Of a stretch of DNA of 64,000 nt, positions 18,062-26,931 are shown piece by piece. Position 1 is the first letter of the stretch. The number at the start of each line of letters is the position of its first letter. The position numbers and the translations under genes were made by a program. The DNA is from JAPPKS01 sp963667895. GTDB taxonomy: Bacteria > Poribacteria > WGA-4E > PCPOR2b. The notes under the pieces are model-generated. The model was not told the DNA's origin, ran no database searches, and was given only the letters and a program-made list of their open reading frames with translations. The DNA is taken from NCBI GenBank assembly GCA_965223985.1, contig OZ245030.1:3906001-3970000 (forward strand), given 5' to 3'.

Positions 18062-18973
18062 TCAATATCCTCTATCCACTCGATTTTGAATCTGCTGTCG
18101 AGTCGGCATGCGGTGTATACGCACTCCACCGGTTTGCTCAATCACACAAATCGCGGTTGCGCACCCCCATTGTGCAGCTTTCAGGGGATTAGCGCTTCGC
18201 AGGTATTCGGATAGGAACCCTGCCATAAAGGTATCACCGCCACCGGTTGTATCCGCCACTGTTCCGCGAAGTGGATCGACATGCCATTGATTACTAGCAC
18301 TCTGAACTAACGCACCCTTTTCCCCCATGGTTATTACGACAACGTTCGGACCGCAATCCAACAATCGCTTCGCTGCCTCAGATGGGTTATTCCAGCCGAA
18401 AATTGATGCTGCGTCTTCATCAGAGGCTTTGACAATATCAAAATGTTCGGAAACACCACAAGCCAAGTTGGTCAGGGACGTGACCGCTTCCCGATTGGCT
18501 GTGCTCATATGAACGCCGCCATAGCCCCCTAAGTCCACCGCGCTAGTTTGTCCTAGGGCGGCAACATCGGCGATATCCTCTGGAAGTACATCATTGTCCA
18601 TCGGGCATAGATAGATTATTCGACATGCGCGGTACGATTCAGGTATGTCCTCTGCTTGGATAGTAGATGCTTTACTTGGATAACGGATTTCCTTGTCGCC
18701 CTTTGTGTCGTAAATTAACTCAGTTGTGGTTGTTCGATCTCCGGTTCGAACCCCGGAAATATCAACGCCTGAGTCAATTATGAGTTGAAGTAAATCCTGG
18801 GGCATATCGGGACCAATTTTTGTCGATACGCCTGTCGCTGTGCCCTGACGACTAGCTGCGACAGAGCAATAGGCTGGAGGGCTCCCCAAAAACGGACCCT
18901 TGACGCCGTCAGGGAAGTAAATCATCTCCGAAATCACATGACCGACGCAAACTAAATCAGGAGTTGAATCCAT
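18062..18973 (-). CDS. PfkB-family carbohydrate kinase
   Basis: A 303-residue ribokinase-like sugar kinase. The N-terminal strand is 'DLVCVGHVISEMIYFPDG'. The C-terminal signature 'DTTGGGDTFMAGFLSEYL' has the catalytic base Asp within the anion hole (usual D-T-T-G-A-G-D-A-F; here the Ala residues are Gly and Thr). 'VVVITMGEKGALV' is the ATP-side strand. The N-terminal glycine motif is degenerate ('FLGSPPAYCSVAASRQG'). ATG with GGGGGTGAG upstream. It lies 46 bases before the Gfo/Idh gene and is probably cotranscribed with it. The phosphorylated sugar cannot be named. Confidence 0.9.
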   Translation of the reverse strand: MDSTPDLVCVGHVISEMIYFPDGVKGPFLGSPPAYCSVAASRQGTATGVSTKIGPDMPQDLLQLIIDSGVDISGVRTGDRTTTTELIYDTKGDKEIRYPSKASTIQAEDIPESYRACRIIYLCPMDNDVLPEDIADVAALGQTSAVDLGGYGGVHMSTANREAVTSLTNLACGVSEHFDIVKASDEDAASIFGWNNPSEAAKRLLDCGPNVVVITMGEKGALVQSASNQWHVDPLRGTVADTTGGGDTFMAGFLSEYLRSANPLKAAQWGCATAICVIEQTGGVRIHRMPTRQQIQNRVDRGY

Positions 18974-19110
18974 TTCTCACCCCCTTCTGTGAATGCACTG
19001 TAGGTAGAGTATAAGAAGTCTCACAGAATGATTCTCGGTTCAGTCGAACGCTGTCACCGAAATCTGAGAAGTAATAGTAAGCAACGTCTAATGTGCATGC
19101 CCTGTGACGT

Positions 19111-21492
19111 TTATGCCTTTGCTGCACTTGCCACGCGGTCAACCAATTCGCCGGGGGCGCAGAATGATTTAAGGGTGTGCCCAAGTACTGCAACAGGGAA
19201 GCTGCACAACATAGTGTTATGGTAATATTCCAGACCCCAACGGTGGAAGCCGCTTGGAGTCAACCCGCCAGGCATATCCCAAGCCATCTGCAAATCAATT
19301 ACGAGTCGATGCCAGACGCGGTGCATCAGTTCCATGCCTCGCGTGCGATTCCCTTCATAGATCGCTACCATAGACGGTACATGCGTGGAATAGGACGGGT
19401 GTAACCCGGTTGAATAGAAGCCTTCCGTATCCTCACCGCCGCCAGGCCGAATCGCGATTCTCACACCATGGGGTGTAATATTATGACGCCATACGGTTTC
19501 GAGCACCGACTTTACTCGATTCTCGGGAAAAACTCCCTCTACTCCATGAAGGTGCGTAAACCACTGTCCAATCAGTTGATCGGAAAGAACGGATTCGGAG
19601 CGTTTTCCGGTTTCCGGTTGGTGGAAGAGCAAGTAGGACGCGTCTGATTGGTTCCAAAGTTTCTCCTCCAAAGAGCGGCTTCCTCTTTCGATCCACGAAC
19701 GACAATCCTCGGCAAATGCGTTATCGCCCGTATGTACTGCCATCCGCTCAACAATGCGCAACGTAGCCAGCCAATAACCGGAAACATGAACGGCTGCACC
19801 CGCCATTGTAGGCCAGTTGTCGTAATACTGATTGCTCCCTGCCACGTCAATTAAACCGTCCTCGTCCTGATCCACGGTTTTCATGAAGTTTAACTGCGCC
19901 TTGACCGAATGATAATACTCTTCAAGGAAATCGTCCTCCCCAGTAACCTGCCAATACCGATCAACCATATGTATATAAATCATGCCGTCCATCGGCAGTT
20001 GCTGGTCATACCAAGGTTGATCCGGCTCAGTTCCCGATCCAAGAGTGGAAGGCACTTGACCGTTCCGGCGTTGGTAGTGTTTGAATTGCCGCAGCTTATT
20101 GCGTGCCAAATCGGGAAAGAAAATATTCACCGGCCATTCCCCAAACTCATCGTTGGCAATACAAGACTGCTGTGGACAGGAGAGAAGACTTTCATTGACG
20201 CAGAAAAGTCCGTCCTCACCCCACCAGTGATTAGGATCGAGGTTTTTCAACCAGAAGCTCTCTTGAGGCAATACCGCAAAGACGTTTATCAAGGCATCTC
20301 TCAACCAGATTGGCAGCCTTTCGTCCGCGTAAATTACTTCTTGCCAAGCCAATATGCGCGCCAATAAAGCGTCGCTTTGCGTCGCTAAATGTTCCGCGAC
20401 TTCCCGCGCACCGTGAAAGCGCGTTGCATACATGTGCAGGTATTCGTTGTGGGTTACTTCTTCTTTTCTGCCCATTGCACGCCAGAAAGGTGCATACCAA
20501 CTTAGTACAAAGTTTACAATCCGGCATTGACCCGGTTGCAGCGCAAAGTCGATTGCGACGCTAGCGCCCGCATCAGTTGATTCGGGCGTAGGAAGGATGC
20601 TACCGAGAGCGTTCCAGCCGCTTTCCTCGAGTTCACCGCCAATACGCACGTCATTGTCCCATATCGCGCCGAGATTATTAGCGAAAGGCATGTCTTCGGG
20701 CACGTGCATTGATATGCGCGCTGACTGCTGGCACCCTGCCACGCCGAGTGCATAACTGTAAGGCATGTCTTCCCAATTGGCGTCCACTGTGACGCCCGTA
20801 AACGCTCCGGGGACGTTTTTGCGGGCAAATTCGACTTGACGGACAACGGGCTGTCTCAGTCCATGCGCGTTGAACGCCATCTCTTCCCGACGGGGACCAT
20901 GAAAACTGAAACCAAGACTACCCATTTGCAAAACGTCGCTAGAATTACGCAGACAGACTTGAAACACCGCTCCGGCGACGTTGCAACTCGCTCCATCTCT
21001 TGGAAAGAATGGTGCCCATGCCCGCAGGTTAACTGCAATTGGCGCGTCAATTTCATACTCCAAATCTGCTACAGGATAATGCCCCCAGTAATGGATCTGA
21101 CTAGCCGACTCAATTCCCTTTATCTGCTTCAATGAAAGAACGTAGGTTTTGCTTCCAACCGACAAGCCTAGAAACGGTAATTTCAAACTGGGGATATCGG
21201 ATCTGTGACGTGTAAAAATAACGAGCCCATCGTTACCACCTCGGGCTGAAGCAAGACGGTCACGTTCCAGGAAAGCGTTAAAAATGGTACTGTAGTAATT
21301 GAGCGTTCCATCTGTACCCAGAGCAATGGCCCCAGTACCTAAGCCGCCAAGCGGAACGCCCGGATCAACCTTAGCGTCGCGGAAGATTACACCAGTCACC
21401 GGCCGGGAGAATCCTTTAGCCTCGAATTTCACCCATTCCGGTCCGGGCAAATCAGTAGGAAATAGTGACATCTGATTGACACTGTTCGTCAT
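19111..21492 (-). CDS. GH116-like beta-glycosidase (GBA2 / DUF608 family)
   Basis: About 793 residues. The N-terminal beta domain has 'DPGVPLGGLGTGAIALGTDG', as in bile-acid beta-glucosidase GBA2. The catalytic (alpha/alpha)6 domain has 'GEDGLFCVNES' (Glu in the position of the GH116 nucleophile), 'QYYDNWPTMAGAAVHVSGYW' (likely acid/base region), 'SVLSDQLIGQWFTHLHG' and 'GLHPSYSTHVPSMVAIYEGN'. The frame extends to 21633, but that part overlaps the upstream gene; ATG 21492 or 21501 follows an AAGGAC site, and I use 21492. No signal peptide. It likely hydrolyses beta-glucosides or xylosides, feeding the kinase/dehydrogenase genes that follow. Confidence 0.88.
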   Translation of the reverse strand: MTNSVNQMSLFPTDLPGPEWVKFEAKGFSRPVTGVIFRDAKVDPGVPLGGLGTGAIALGTDGTLNYYSTIFNAFLERDRLASARGGNDGLVIFTRHRSDIPSLKLPFLGLSVGSKTYVLSLKQIKGIESASQIHYWGHYPVADLEYEIDAPIAVNLRAWAPFFPRDGASCNVAGAVFQVCLRNSSDVLQMGSLGFSFHGPRREEMAFNAHGLRQPVVRQVEFARKNVPGAFTGVTVDANWEDMPYSYALGVAGCQQSARISMHVPEDMPFANNLGAIWDNDVRIGGELEESGWNALGSILPTPESTDAGASVAIDFALQPGQCRIVNFVLSWYAPFWRAMGRKEEVTHNEYLHMYATRFHGAREVAEHLATQSDALLARILAWQEVIYADERLPIWLRDALINVFAVLPQESFWLKNLDPNHWWGEDGLFCVNESLLSCPQQSCIANDEFGEWPVNIFFPDLARNKLRQFKHYQRRNGQVPSTLGSGTEPDQPWYDQQLPMDGMIYIHMVDRYWQVTGEDDFLEEYYHSVKAQLNFMKTVDQDEDGLIDVAGSNQYYDNWPTMAGAAVHVSGYWLATLRIVERMAVHTGDNAFAEDCRSWIERGSRSLEEKLWNQSDASYLLFHQPETGKRSESVLSDQLIGQWFTHLHGVEGVFPENRVKSVLETVWRHNITPHGVRIAIRPGGGEDTEGFYSTGLHPSYSTHVPSMVAIYEGNRTRGMELMHRVWHRLVIDLQMAWDMPGGLTPSGFHRWGLEYYHNTMLCSFPVAVLGHTLKSFCAPGELVDRVASAAKA

Positions 21493-21529
21493 TTTTTGCA
21501 TGTCCTTCTTTATCTTTTGGCTTTGGTCG

Positions 21530-22306
21530 TTAAGGATTGCTAGCCGCTGCAGCGGTGCAATAGATGCTGTTCTGAGCGGGCATCCGACGAATATCGGAGT
21601 ACGTGACAACCTTGCAGAACTCCCGGTCGACATCCATCACCGGCGTCGGCTTACGCAGTATAAATTCCGCTAAATCGAAGGTATTGTAGCACACAAAAGC
21701 CACAGAAAACCATTCAATTGGACGTATGGAAGAACAAGTAAAGTCGGGGAACAGGAGCGGACGGGTATCTACCTGGAACAGTTTATGTTCGTTGTTGATA
21801 TTTATGGTCTTGATTGGATATTCAATACGCGCTCGCATGTCTCTCGTCTTGTCCCAGATATCGGTCCGCCCAATCAGGGGGTAATTATCTCGGGTAGCCT
21901 GAATTATCTGTTCCGAATTCACGAGCGATCGGCTTCTCGGAAGCGTCCTTATCGTCAGGCGAAAGTCCGTAAACCTATCTTTGATGAGGGCTGCGGTGTG
22001 CTTTACTTCATTATCGGTGACGCCATGCCCTACATTCAGGAATTCAGACTCTGACCATATGGCGCAGTATTCGCCACTTGGATACTGAAAGAGTGTGTCT
22101 GAGCGGTACATCCATTCGCTACGGCAGGGGGTAATGAGAAAGAACGCTTCGGATGCCTCGTCCTTTTCATTTACAATTTCGCAGCGTGCGTCAATTTGAA
22201 TTCGCGCGCTGTTGCGATACTGCATGTGTCCCGGTTCGCGCCGGTCATGCGGATTGGGCTCAACAACCCAAGTCATATAAGAATTGGAAAAATCACAAAC
22301 GCCCAT
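21530..22306 (-). CDS. Conserved-looking protein of unknown function upstream of GH116 gene
   Basis: 258 residues, mixed alpha/beta composition, no signal peptide and no membrane segment. Visible stretches include 'SEAFFLITPCRSEWMYRSDT', 'EYCAIWSESEFLNVGHG', 'TRPLLFPDFTCSSIRPIEWF' and a Cys-containing C-terminus. It ends about 30 bases before the GH116 start, so it is probably translated from the same message and may take part in the same glycoside pathway. I do not recognise the family. The start (ATG 22306) has no clear ribosome site. Confidence 0.6.
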   Translation of the reverse strand: MGVCDFSNSYMTWVVEPNPHDRREPGHMQYRNSARIQIDARCEIVNEKDEASEAFFLITPCRSEWMYRSDTLFQYPSGEYCAIWSESEFLNVGHGVTDNEVKHTAALIKDRFTDFRLTIRTLPRSRSLVNSEQIIQATRDNYPLIGRTDIWDKTRDMRARIEYPIKTININNEHKLFQVDTRPLLFPDFTCSSIRPIEWFSVAFVCYNTFDLAEFILRKPTPVMDVDREFCKVVTYSDIRRMPAQNSIYCTAAAASNP

Positions 22307-22410
22307 AGCAGATCGTGATTCAAATTGAGCGAGGCGGGAATTTTTATCTCGATTCGATATTATTTGAAGCCGGGATTTAGCATTTAATACAGCGGACTGT
22401 AATCAAGCGC

Positions 22411-22453
22411 AAAAAGGTCGGCACACGCACAGCCCTGCCATGCGGGCCGACCT
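22411..22453 (-). terminator. Rho-independent terminator after the 22588-23451 LamG gene
   Basis: On the minus strand AGGTCGGC (22453-22446) pairs with GCCGACCT (22422-22415) around a GC-rich loop and is followed by TTTTT (22415-22411). It separates the LamG gene from the unknown gene and GH116. Confidence 0.7.
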
Positions 22454-22587
22454 CTTCAATTTGATGCTATTTGTAACTCCACCCATAGGATCACGGCGAT
22501 TAGACTGCGTCCACCTGATTCACACGGAAGTGACATCAGTCACCGCGTCCTAGTAAACAAGATACTACTCATTTTGAGACAGACGGA

Positions 22588-23451
22588 TTACTGGTCCTTC
22601 AGCTGAGCCCAAATTGTCGCGAGCTTAGCCTTCGCCTCAACAGAGGTAACTGATGCCAAGTTTGTGTTGGCAAGTTCGGAAATTTCCTCGGCAGACAGCG
22701 CACGACCAAAGATCGCTACATCGTCAATCATGCCGTCAATGTACTTGAAATTGTCGACCTCGCCGCCGTGTCCTCGCGATGTCCCTAAGAGAATGGGGAA
22801 ATCAGGGAAAACGGCATAGGGTGCCGTCAGCGTCATTGGCTCCGTGCCAGATACACCGTGGAAACCGTCAGTAACACTTGCCGGAGCTCCATTAATGAAG
22901 CCCTGGATGGTCTGTCCGTTCCCGACTTGCGCCATGTGTATCCATGTTCCTGTCTCGTATACGCCGCGTACATTGAACCACCCTTCCGGATTATCGGCGT
23001 CCGGTTCCTTCTCTTTGTCTACAGCGCCCTTAATATTGTTGGAGCCATACGTCAGGTCGGTGTCGCTGAGAGTACCCATTCGGATGTGGAAGTTTGGTCC
23101 CCAGCCGATTTTTTCGCCCTTAAACACTATTCCAGCGTGATCGCCGGAGGCTCTAATGAACGCCCGTACGGCGTGAGTGAATTCTTGCTCCATCGCATCC
23201 ATGGAAGTATGGTGGGGAATCTCGGCGTAGGCATCGACGCCGTTGACATCAAGGGCGCGTCCGTGCACTCCATCGCCAAACCCCGCGCCGCCCACTAATG
23301 AGCCATTAGCGTTTCCCATAATATCATCTACGTTGTCTCCCTCGAACGTCCATGCAGAAATGAGACCATCCGTCAAACCAGCCGAGGCAACACTAGCCAC
23401 GACGCAAAATAGAAGAACCACAAAGATTTGAGTATTCAAACGTAACATCAT
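22588..23451 (-). CDS. Exported LamG protein with WG-type C-terminal tail
   Basis: ATG at 23451 follows AAAGGAGATTT perfectly; the frame is open further upstream without support. The signal peptide is 'TQIFVVLLFCVVASVASA', then LamG: 'GLISAWTFEGDNVDDIMGNA', 'HGRALDVNGVDAYAEIPHHT', 'GTWIHMAQVGNGQTIQGFIN' and 'IDGMIDDVAIFGRALSAEEI'. The tail is 'TSVEAKAKLATIWAQLKDQ'. About 287 residues, slightly longer than its relatives. Ends at a good terminator (22411-22453). Confidence 0.88.
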   Translation of the reverse strand: MMLRLNTQIFVVLLFCVVASVASAGLTDGLISAWTFEGDNVDDIMGNANGSLVGGAGFGDGVHGRALDVNGVDAYAEIPHHTSMDAMEQEFTHAVRAFIRASGDHAGIVFKGEKIGWGPNFHIRMGTLSDTDLTYGSNNIKGAVDKEKEPDADNPEGWFNVRGVYETGTWIHMAQVGNGQTIQGFINGAPASVTDGFHGVSGTEPMTLTAPYAVFPDFPILLGTSRGHGGEVDNFKYIDGMIDDVAIFGRALSAEEISELANTNLASVTSVEAKAKLATIWAQLKDQ

Positions 23452-23625
23452 AAATCTCCTTTTCATAAAGTGTGAATTTGTGACTAGAATCCACAAGATG
23501 TCAACGGCGACATGCCGTTGTTGGCATATACTCAGTCGGTTAACCACCCCCTTTTCACTTTGTGCTTGGTAAGCTTGCCAAATTGATTTGTGCAAGTTCC
23601 TGTTGCGAAGGCGCTGGCTACAATG

Positions 23626-24675
23626 CTATTTCTCGCTCTCCGAATGTTCGTCTTTTCCAACCTGTTTAATGTTGCCCCATGTTGCGAGACGCTTGGACTT
23701 CGGAGATACTGAAAATGCAACTTGAGGGTCAAACCATGCTGGATACGCGTCAAACGCTTCATTGTTGGTCAGGTTCGTCGGGTTGCCACCATCTAAATCC
23801 ATCACATAGATTTCACCGTTGTCATCACGCAGAGATGCGAAGGCTATCCGCGTTCCATCCGGGGACCACGCAGGATAATCATCCCAACCGAAATCATTGG
23901 TCAGGTTTGTAGGGTTCGCTCCATCAGCAGCATCAATGACGTAGATTTCGTTGTTGAAGTCACGGGTCGCCGAGAAAGCTATCTTCTGGCCAGATTTTGT
24001 CTGCCATGCAGGGTTTTTGTCATCGTCAGGGTCGTTCGTCAGACGCTTTTGATTCTCGCCATTCGCATCCATGGAATAGATTTCAAAGTTACCGTCCCGA
24101 CTGCTGGACCACGCAATCTTTTTGCCATCCGGAGACCAAGTAGGTTCCATGTCCTGGTCTTTGTGTTTGGTGACTCGAAAGGTCTCCTTCTGATTGCCGA
24201 ACTCCACAATTTCCCACGAATCGAACTTGCCTTCAGGTGCGCCGACAACCCAGATGTCAAAATTCCAGCCTTCGTTAACATTCGCGTGGACAAAAGCTAT
24301 CCACTGGCCATCCGGTGACCATGATGGCGTCAAGTCCCTTACCCCAGCTGTCAGCTTTTGGGCATCCTTTCCGTCAGAATTCATGATGTAGATATGTTCC
24401 CAGTGTTCTCCTCGATTTGAAGCGAAGACAATTCGAGCTCCATCAGGAGACCACGACGGAGACAAATCACGACCGCTATCCTTTGTAATTTTTTTTTGAT
24501 TTTGCCCGTCGTCATCCATCACCCAAATCTCCTCGTTGTTGCTCCTGTCAGATTCAAAAAGGATTACCGCCCTGTCAGGGGGTTCTTGTGCATCACCGTG
24601 CATCGCGAAGACGAACGTTGCCACCACACTAATGACATTTAGCCCGATGTACAGTAGATTGTTCCGTTGTTGCAT
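23626..24675 (-). CDS. Exported TolB-like (PD40) beta-propeller with WG-type C-terminal tail
   Basis: 349 residues. The signal peptide is 'YIGLNVISVVATFVFAMHG', followed by about six PD40 blades of the form (P-x)-W-S-P-D-G-x-x-I-A-F-x-S-x-R (e.g. 'LSPSWSPDGARIVFASNRGE', 'DYPAWSPDGTRIAFASLRDD') with 'EIYVMDLDGGNPTNLTN' strands. This is the TolB/DPP-IV type propeller, usually a protein- or glycan-binding scaffold; no enzyme domain is attached. The tail 'FSVSPKSKRLATWGNIKQ' is the shared motif, extended by 'VGKDEHSESEK'. Strong ribosome site AGGAGG. A tandem paralogue follows. Confidence 0.88.
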   Translation of the reverse strand: MQQRNNLLYIGLNVISVVATFVFAMHGDAQEPPDRAVILFESDRSNNEEIWVMDDDGQNQKKITKDSGRDLSPSWSPDGARIVFASNRGEHWEHIYIMNSDGKDAQKLTAGVRDLTPSWSPDGQWIAFVHANVNEGWNFDIWVVGAPEGKFDSWEIVEFGNQKETFRVTKHKDQDMEPTWSPDGKKIAWSSSRDGNFEIYSMDANGENQKRLTNDPDDDKNPAWQTKSGQKIAFSATRDFNNEIYVIDAADGANPTNLTNDFGWDDYPAWSPDGTRIAFASLRDDNGEIYVMDLDGGNPTNLTNNEAFDAYPAWFDPQVAFSVSPKSKRLATWGNIKQVGKDEHSESEK

Positions 24676-24743
24676 GTCGACCTCCTATGTATCTGCTCAA
24701 CGTGTTGAAAAAACCGCTGCTGCCAAAAAGTGTATGTAGGCTC

Positions 24744-25742
24744 CTACAACTTCCTTGTTATACGCTTTATCTCACCCCATGTCGCCGTAGCTCTGTCGGC
24801 AGGAGAAACCGAGAAAGTGACCACGGGGTCAAACCATGCGGGATTGGCGTCGAACGCCTCCTCAGCGTTGGTCAGGTTGGTCGGATTCCCGCCGTCGTCA
24901 TCCATCACATAGATTTCTCCGTTTCCATCCCGCAGCGTTGCAAAGGCTATCTTACTGCCATTTGGCGACCATTCTGGAAAGTCGTCCCAATTGAAATCGT
25001 TGGTCAGGTTGGTTGGGTTTCCCCCATCGATATCCATTACGTAGATTTCATTATTGAAGTCGCGCGTTGACGAAAAAGCAATCTTTTGACCGAATTTCGG
25101 TTGCCATGCCGGCGACTTATCGTCGTCAGGGTCGTCAGTGAGCCTTTTTACATTTTCTCCAGTGGCATCCATTACATAAATCTCAAAGTTGCCGTCCCGA
25201 TTGCTGGCCCAAACAATCCTTTTGCCGTCCGGTGACCAATCAGGCTCAATGTCCGTGTCGCCGTGTTCTGTAAGCTGAACAGGCTCGACGCCTATATCTC
25301 CATGCTCGGCTTCTAGCAGAAATATCTCGTAGTTCCATTCTGCTGCGCGAGGAGAACCAATCAGAATCGACACACCGTCCGGTGACCACCTCGGTCCCTT
25401 GTCCTGAGCACCATTTTTGGTTAGTCTACGCACATCCTTACCCGCGCTGGTCATTATAAACACATCTTCCCAGTGCGCCGCACGGTTCGACATGAAAGCA
25501 ATCCATTCCCCATCTGGAGACCACGCCGGTTCAGTATCTTCCTTTTTGTCCTTTGTTAATCTAACCGGATTTCCTCCATCCACATCCATTATATAAATCT
25601 CGCTGTTGCCGTCTCGACCGGATTCAAAAGCAATTTTCGCGACGTTGGGTGGTTCCGCGTAGACATCGTCCTCAAGCACAATCATAACGATTACTAGCAC
25701 GCCAAGTATCCCTAAACGTCCAACTTTTCGACGGGGCGACAT
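24744..25742 (-). CDS. Exported TolB-like (PD40) beta-propeller with WG-type C-terminal tail
   Basis: 332 residues, tandem duplicate of the preceding propeller, with near-identical blades ('DFNNEIYVMDIDGGNPTNLT', 'DDPDDDKSPAWQPKFGQKIA'). Signal peptide 'LGILGVLVIVMIVLEDDVYA'. About six PD40 blades and tail 'FSVSPADRATATWGEIK' plus 'RITRKL'. It probably sits in the periplasm or on the surface. Being unrelated in fold to LamG but carrying the same tail is the key observation of this locus. Confidence 0.88.
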   Translation of the reverse strand: MSPRRKVGRLGILGVLVIVMIVLEDDVYAEPPNVAKIAFESGRDGNSEIYIMDVDGGNPVRLTKDKKEDTEPAWSPDGEWIAFMSNRAAHWEDVFIMTSAGKDVRRLTKNGAQDKGPRWSPDGVSILIGSPRAAEWNYEIFLLEAEHGDIGVEPVQLTEHGDTDIEPDWSPDGKRIVWASNRDGNFEIYVMDATGENVKRLTDDPDDDKSPAWQPKFGQKIAFSSTRDFNNEIYVMDIDGGNPTNLTNDFNWDDFPEWSPNGSKIAFATLRDGNGEIYVMDDDGGNPTNLTNAEEAFDANPAWFDPVVTFSVSPADRATATWGEIKRITRKL

Positions 25743-25996
25743 CCTTGACCTTCCTTTCGTGACATGATCTGAAGATGAATTCGCTGCATTAATGGGCTTC
25801 TGCCGAGGATTTCGATCAAAAAAGCAACAGGGTCACAATACTGAACTAGAGCCGAATGTGTCAGAATTCGGAGGTCTTGAAATTCCCACAAGTCCTGATA
25901 CATTCGGTCAATCAGTTAGACTTAACTTCTGTGATTCAGAAATCTACATCCAATTCTCTTTTATGAATAGCAGATGGAGTGTATTTCTTATTCTGG

Positions 25997-26800
25997 TTAA
26001 TATCGGCGTGACTTGACATAGCCCCAGCTAGTGGGCAGTTTGCCGCCAGGTTGCACGCTCAAGGGGATTCCGCTCATGAATTCATTAATCTCGTCCTCCG
26101 TTAGCGCAGATTTAAAAAGAGCGACTTCATCAATTAATCCGCCGTACGGCTCGCCGATGGCAATGTGGGACCGCTCTCCAATCATAAAGAGCGGGTCTCC
26201 GACGAACTGTATCTCTCCCTTGCGGTCCTTGTGATTCGCAACTTCTATACCGTTCACGTAGGAGATCGCCTCGTCGCCGGTAAAGACGAATGCGAGATGA
26301 GTCCACTCCTTCGATGCAACCTGTCCAGAGTCGTATTCGCGGTCCTTCGCCACGCCCCCTTCGACTAAGTTAAGCCACGTCGCCATCGCGCCGCCTCGAA
26401 CGCCGATTTGATGCCCGACCCAAGGGTCGTCCCACTGTGCCTGATCGTCATGAGGAACGCCAGCCACATACTGCGTCGGTTGCGAATCGTCCGGGTTTGC
26501 CCAAGCCATCAAGGTCAAATTCTGCGAGATTCTGAGATCCGCCGAATTTGCGATTTGGACTGCATTTCCATCTTTTTTCAAGAACTTCACTGCACCTTTG
26601 GGACCGTCAATCGGGGCGCCGTCATTCTTAACAAGCGTAGCTACGCCCTTCATCTGTCCGTCATGCCCATTTCCGGTTGCATCTTTTGGATCGCCGTCAA
26701 ATTTCCAGTATGCCACGAGATCGTCAACTTGCGAAATTCCGATAGCTGGCATCGCCGCTAACAGGCTTACGGTGGTTAAAGCGACTACAAAATATCTCAT
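25997..26800 (-). CDS. Exported LamG protein with WG-type C-terminal tail
   Basis: 267 residues. The signal peptide is 'FVVALTTVSLLAAMPAIGIS', then LamG: 'DLVAYWKFDGDPKDATGNGH', 'LTLMAWANPDD', 'WDDPWVGHQIGVRGGAMATW', 'KEWTHLAFVFTGDEAISYVN' and 'YGGLIDEVALFKSALTEDEI'. The tail is 'LSVQPGGKLPTSWGYVKSRR' plus Tyr. AGGAGG lies upstream of the ATG. Close relative of the neighbour at 26932-27711 and of 13893-14687. Confidence 0.88.
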   Translation of the reverse strand: MRYFVVALTTVSLLAAMPAIGISQVDDLVAYWKFDGDPKDATGNGHDGQMKGVATLVKNDGAPIDGPKGAVKFLKKDGNAVQIANSADLRISQNLTLMAWANPDDSQPTQYVAGVPHDDQAQWDDPWVGHQIGVRGGAMATWLNLVEGGVAKDREYDSGQVASKEWTHLAFVFTGDEAISYVNGIEVANHKDRKGEIQFVGDPLFMIGERSHIAIGEPYGGLIDEVALFKSALTEDEINEFMSGIPLSVQPGGKLPTSWGYVKSRRY

Positions 26801-26850
26801 TAGTTTCTGAATCCTCCTAACCTAGATCTAAATAGTGTATGATACGTACT

Positions 26851-26885
26851 CAACCATCGGAGGGCTTTTAGGCCCTCGAAGGTTG
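26851..26885 (-). terminator. Imperfect hairpin between two LamG genes
   Basis: CAACC-A-TCGGAGGGC (26851-26865) faces GCCCTCGAAGGTTG (26872-26885). It lies about 50 bases beyond the stop of the 26932-27711 gene, with no clear T-run; terminator or mRNA end-stabiliser. Confidence 0.4.
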
Positions 26886-26931
26886 ATTGAATTCTGGTTA
26901 AGTTAGTCTGACTAAAGGCAAAACAGTAGAG

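Noticed and set aside
18700..18770. tRNA T-arm-like sequence (GGTTCGAACCCC)
   Set aside because: It lies inside the PfkB coding frame and no cloverleaf can be drawn around it.
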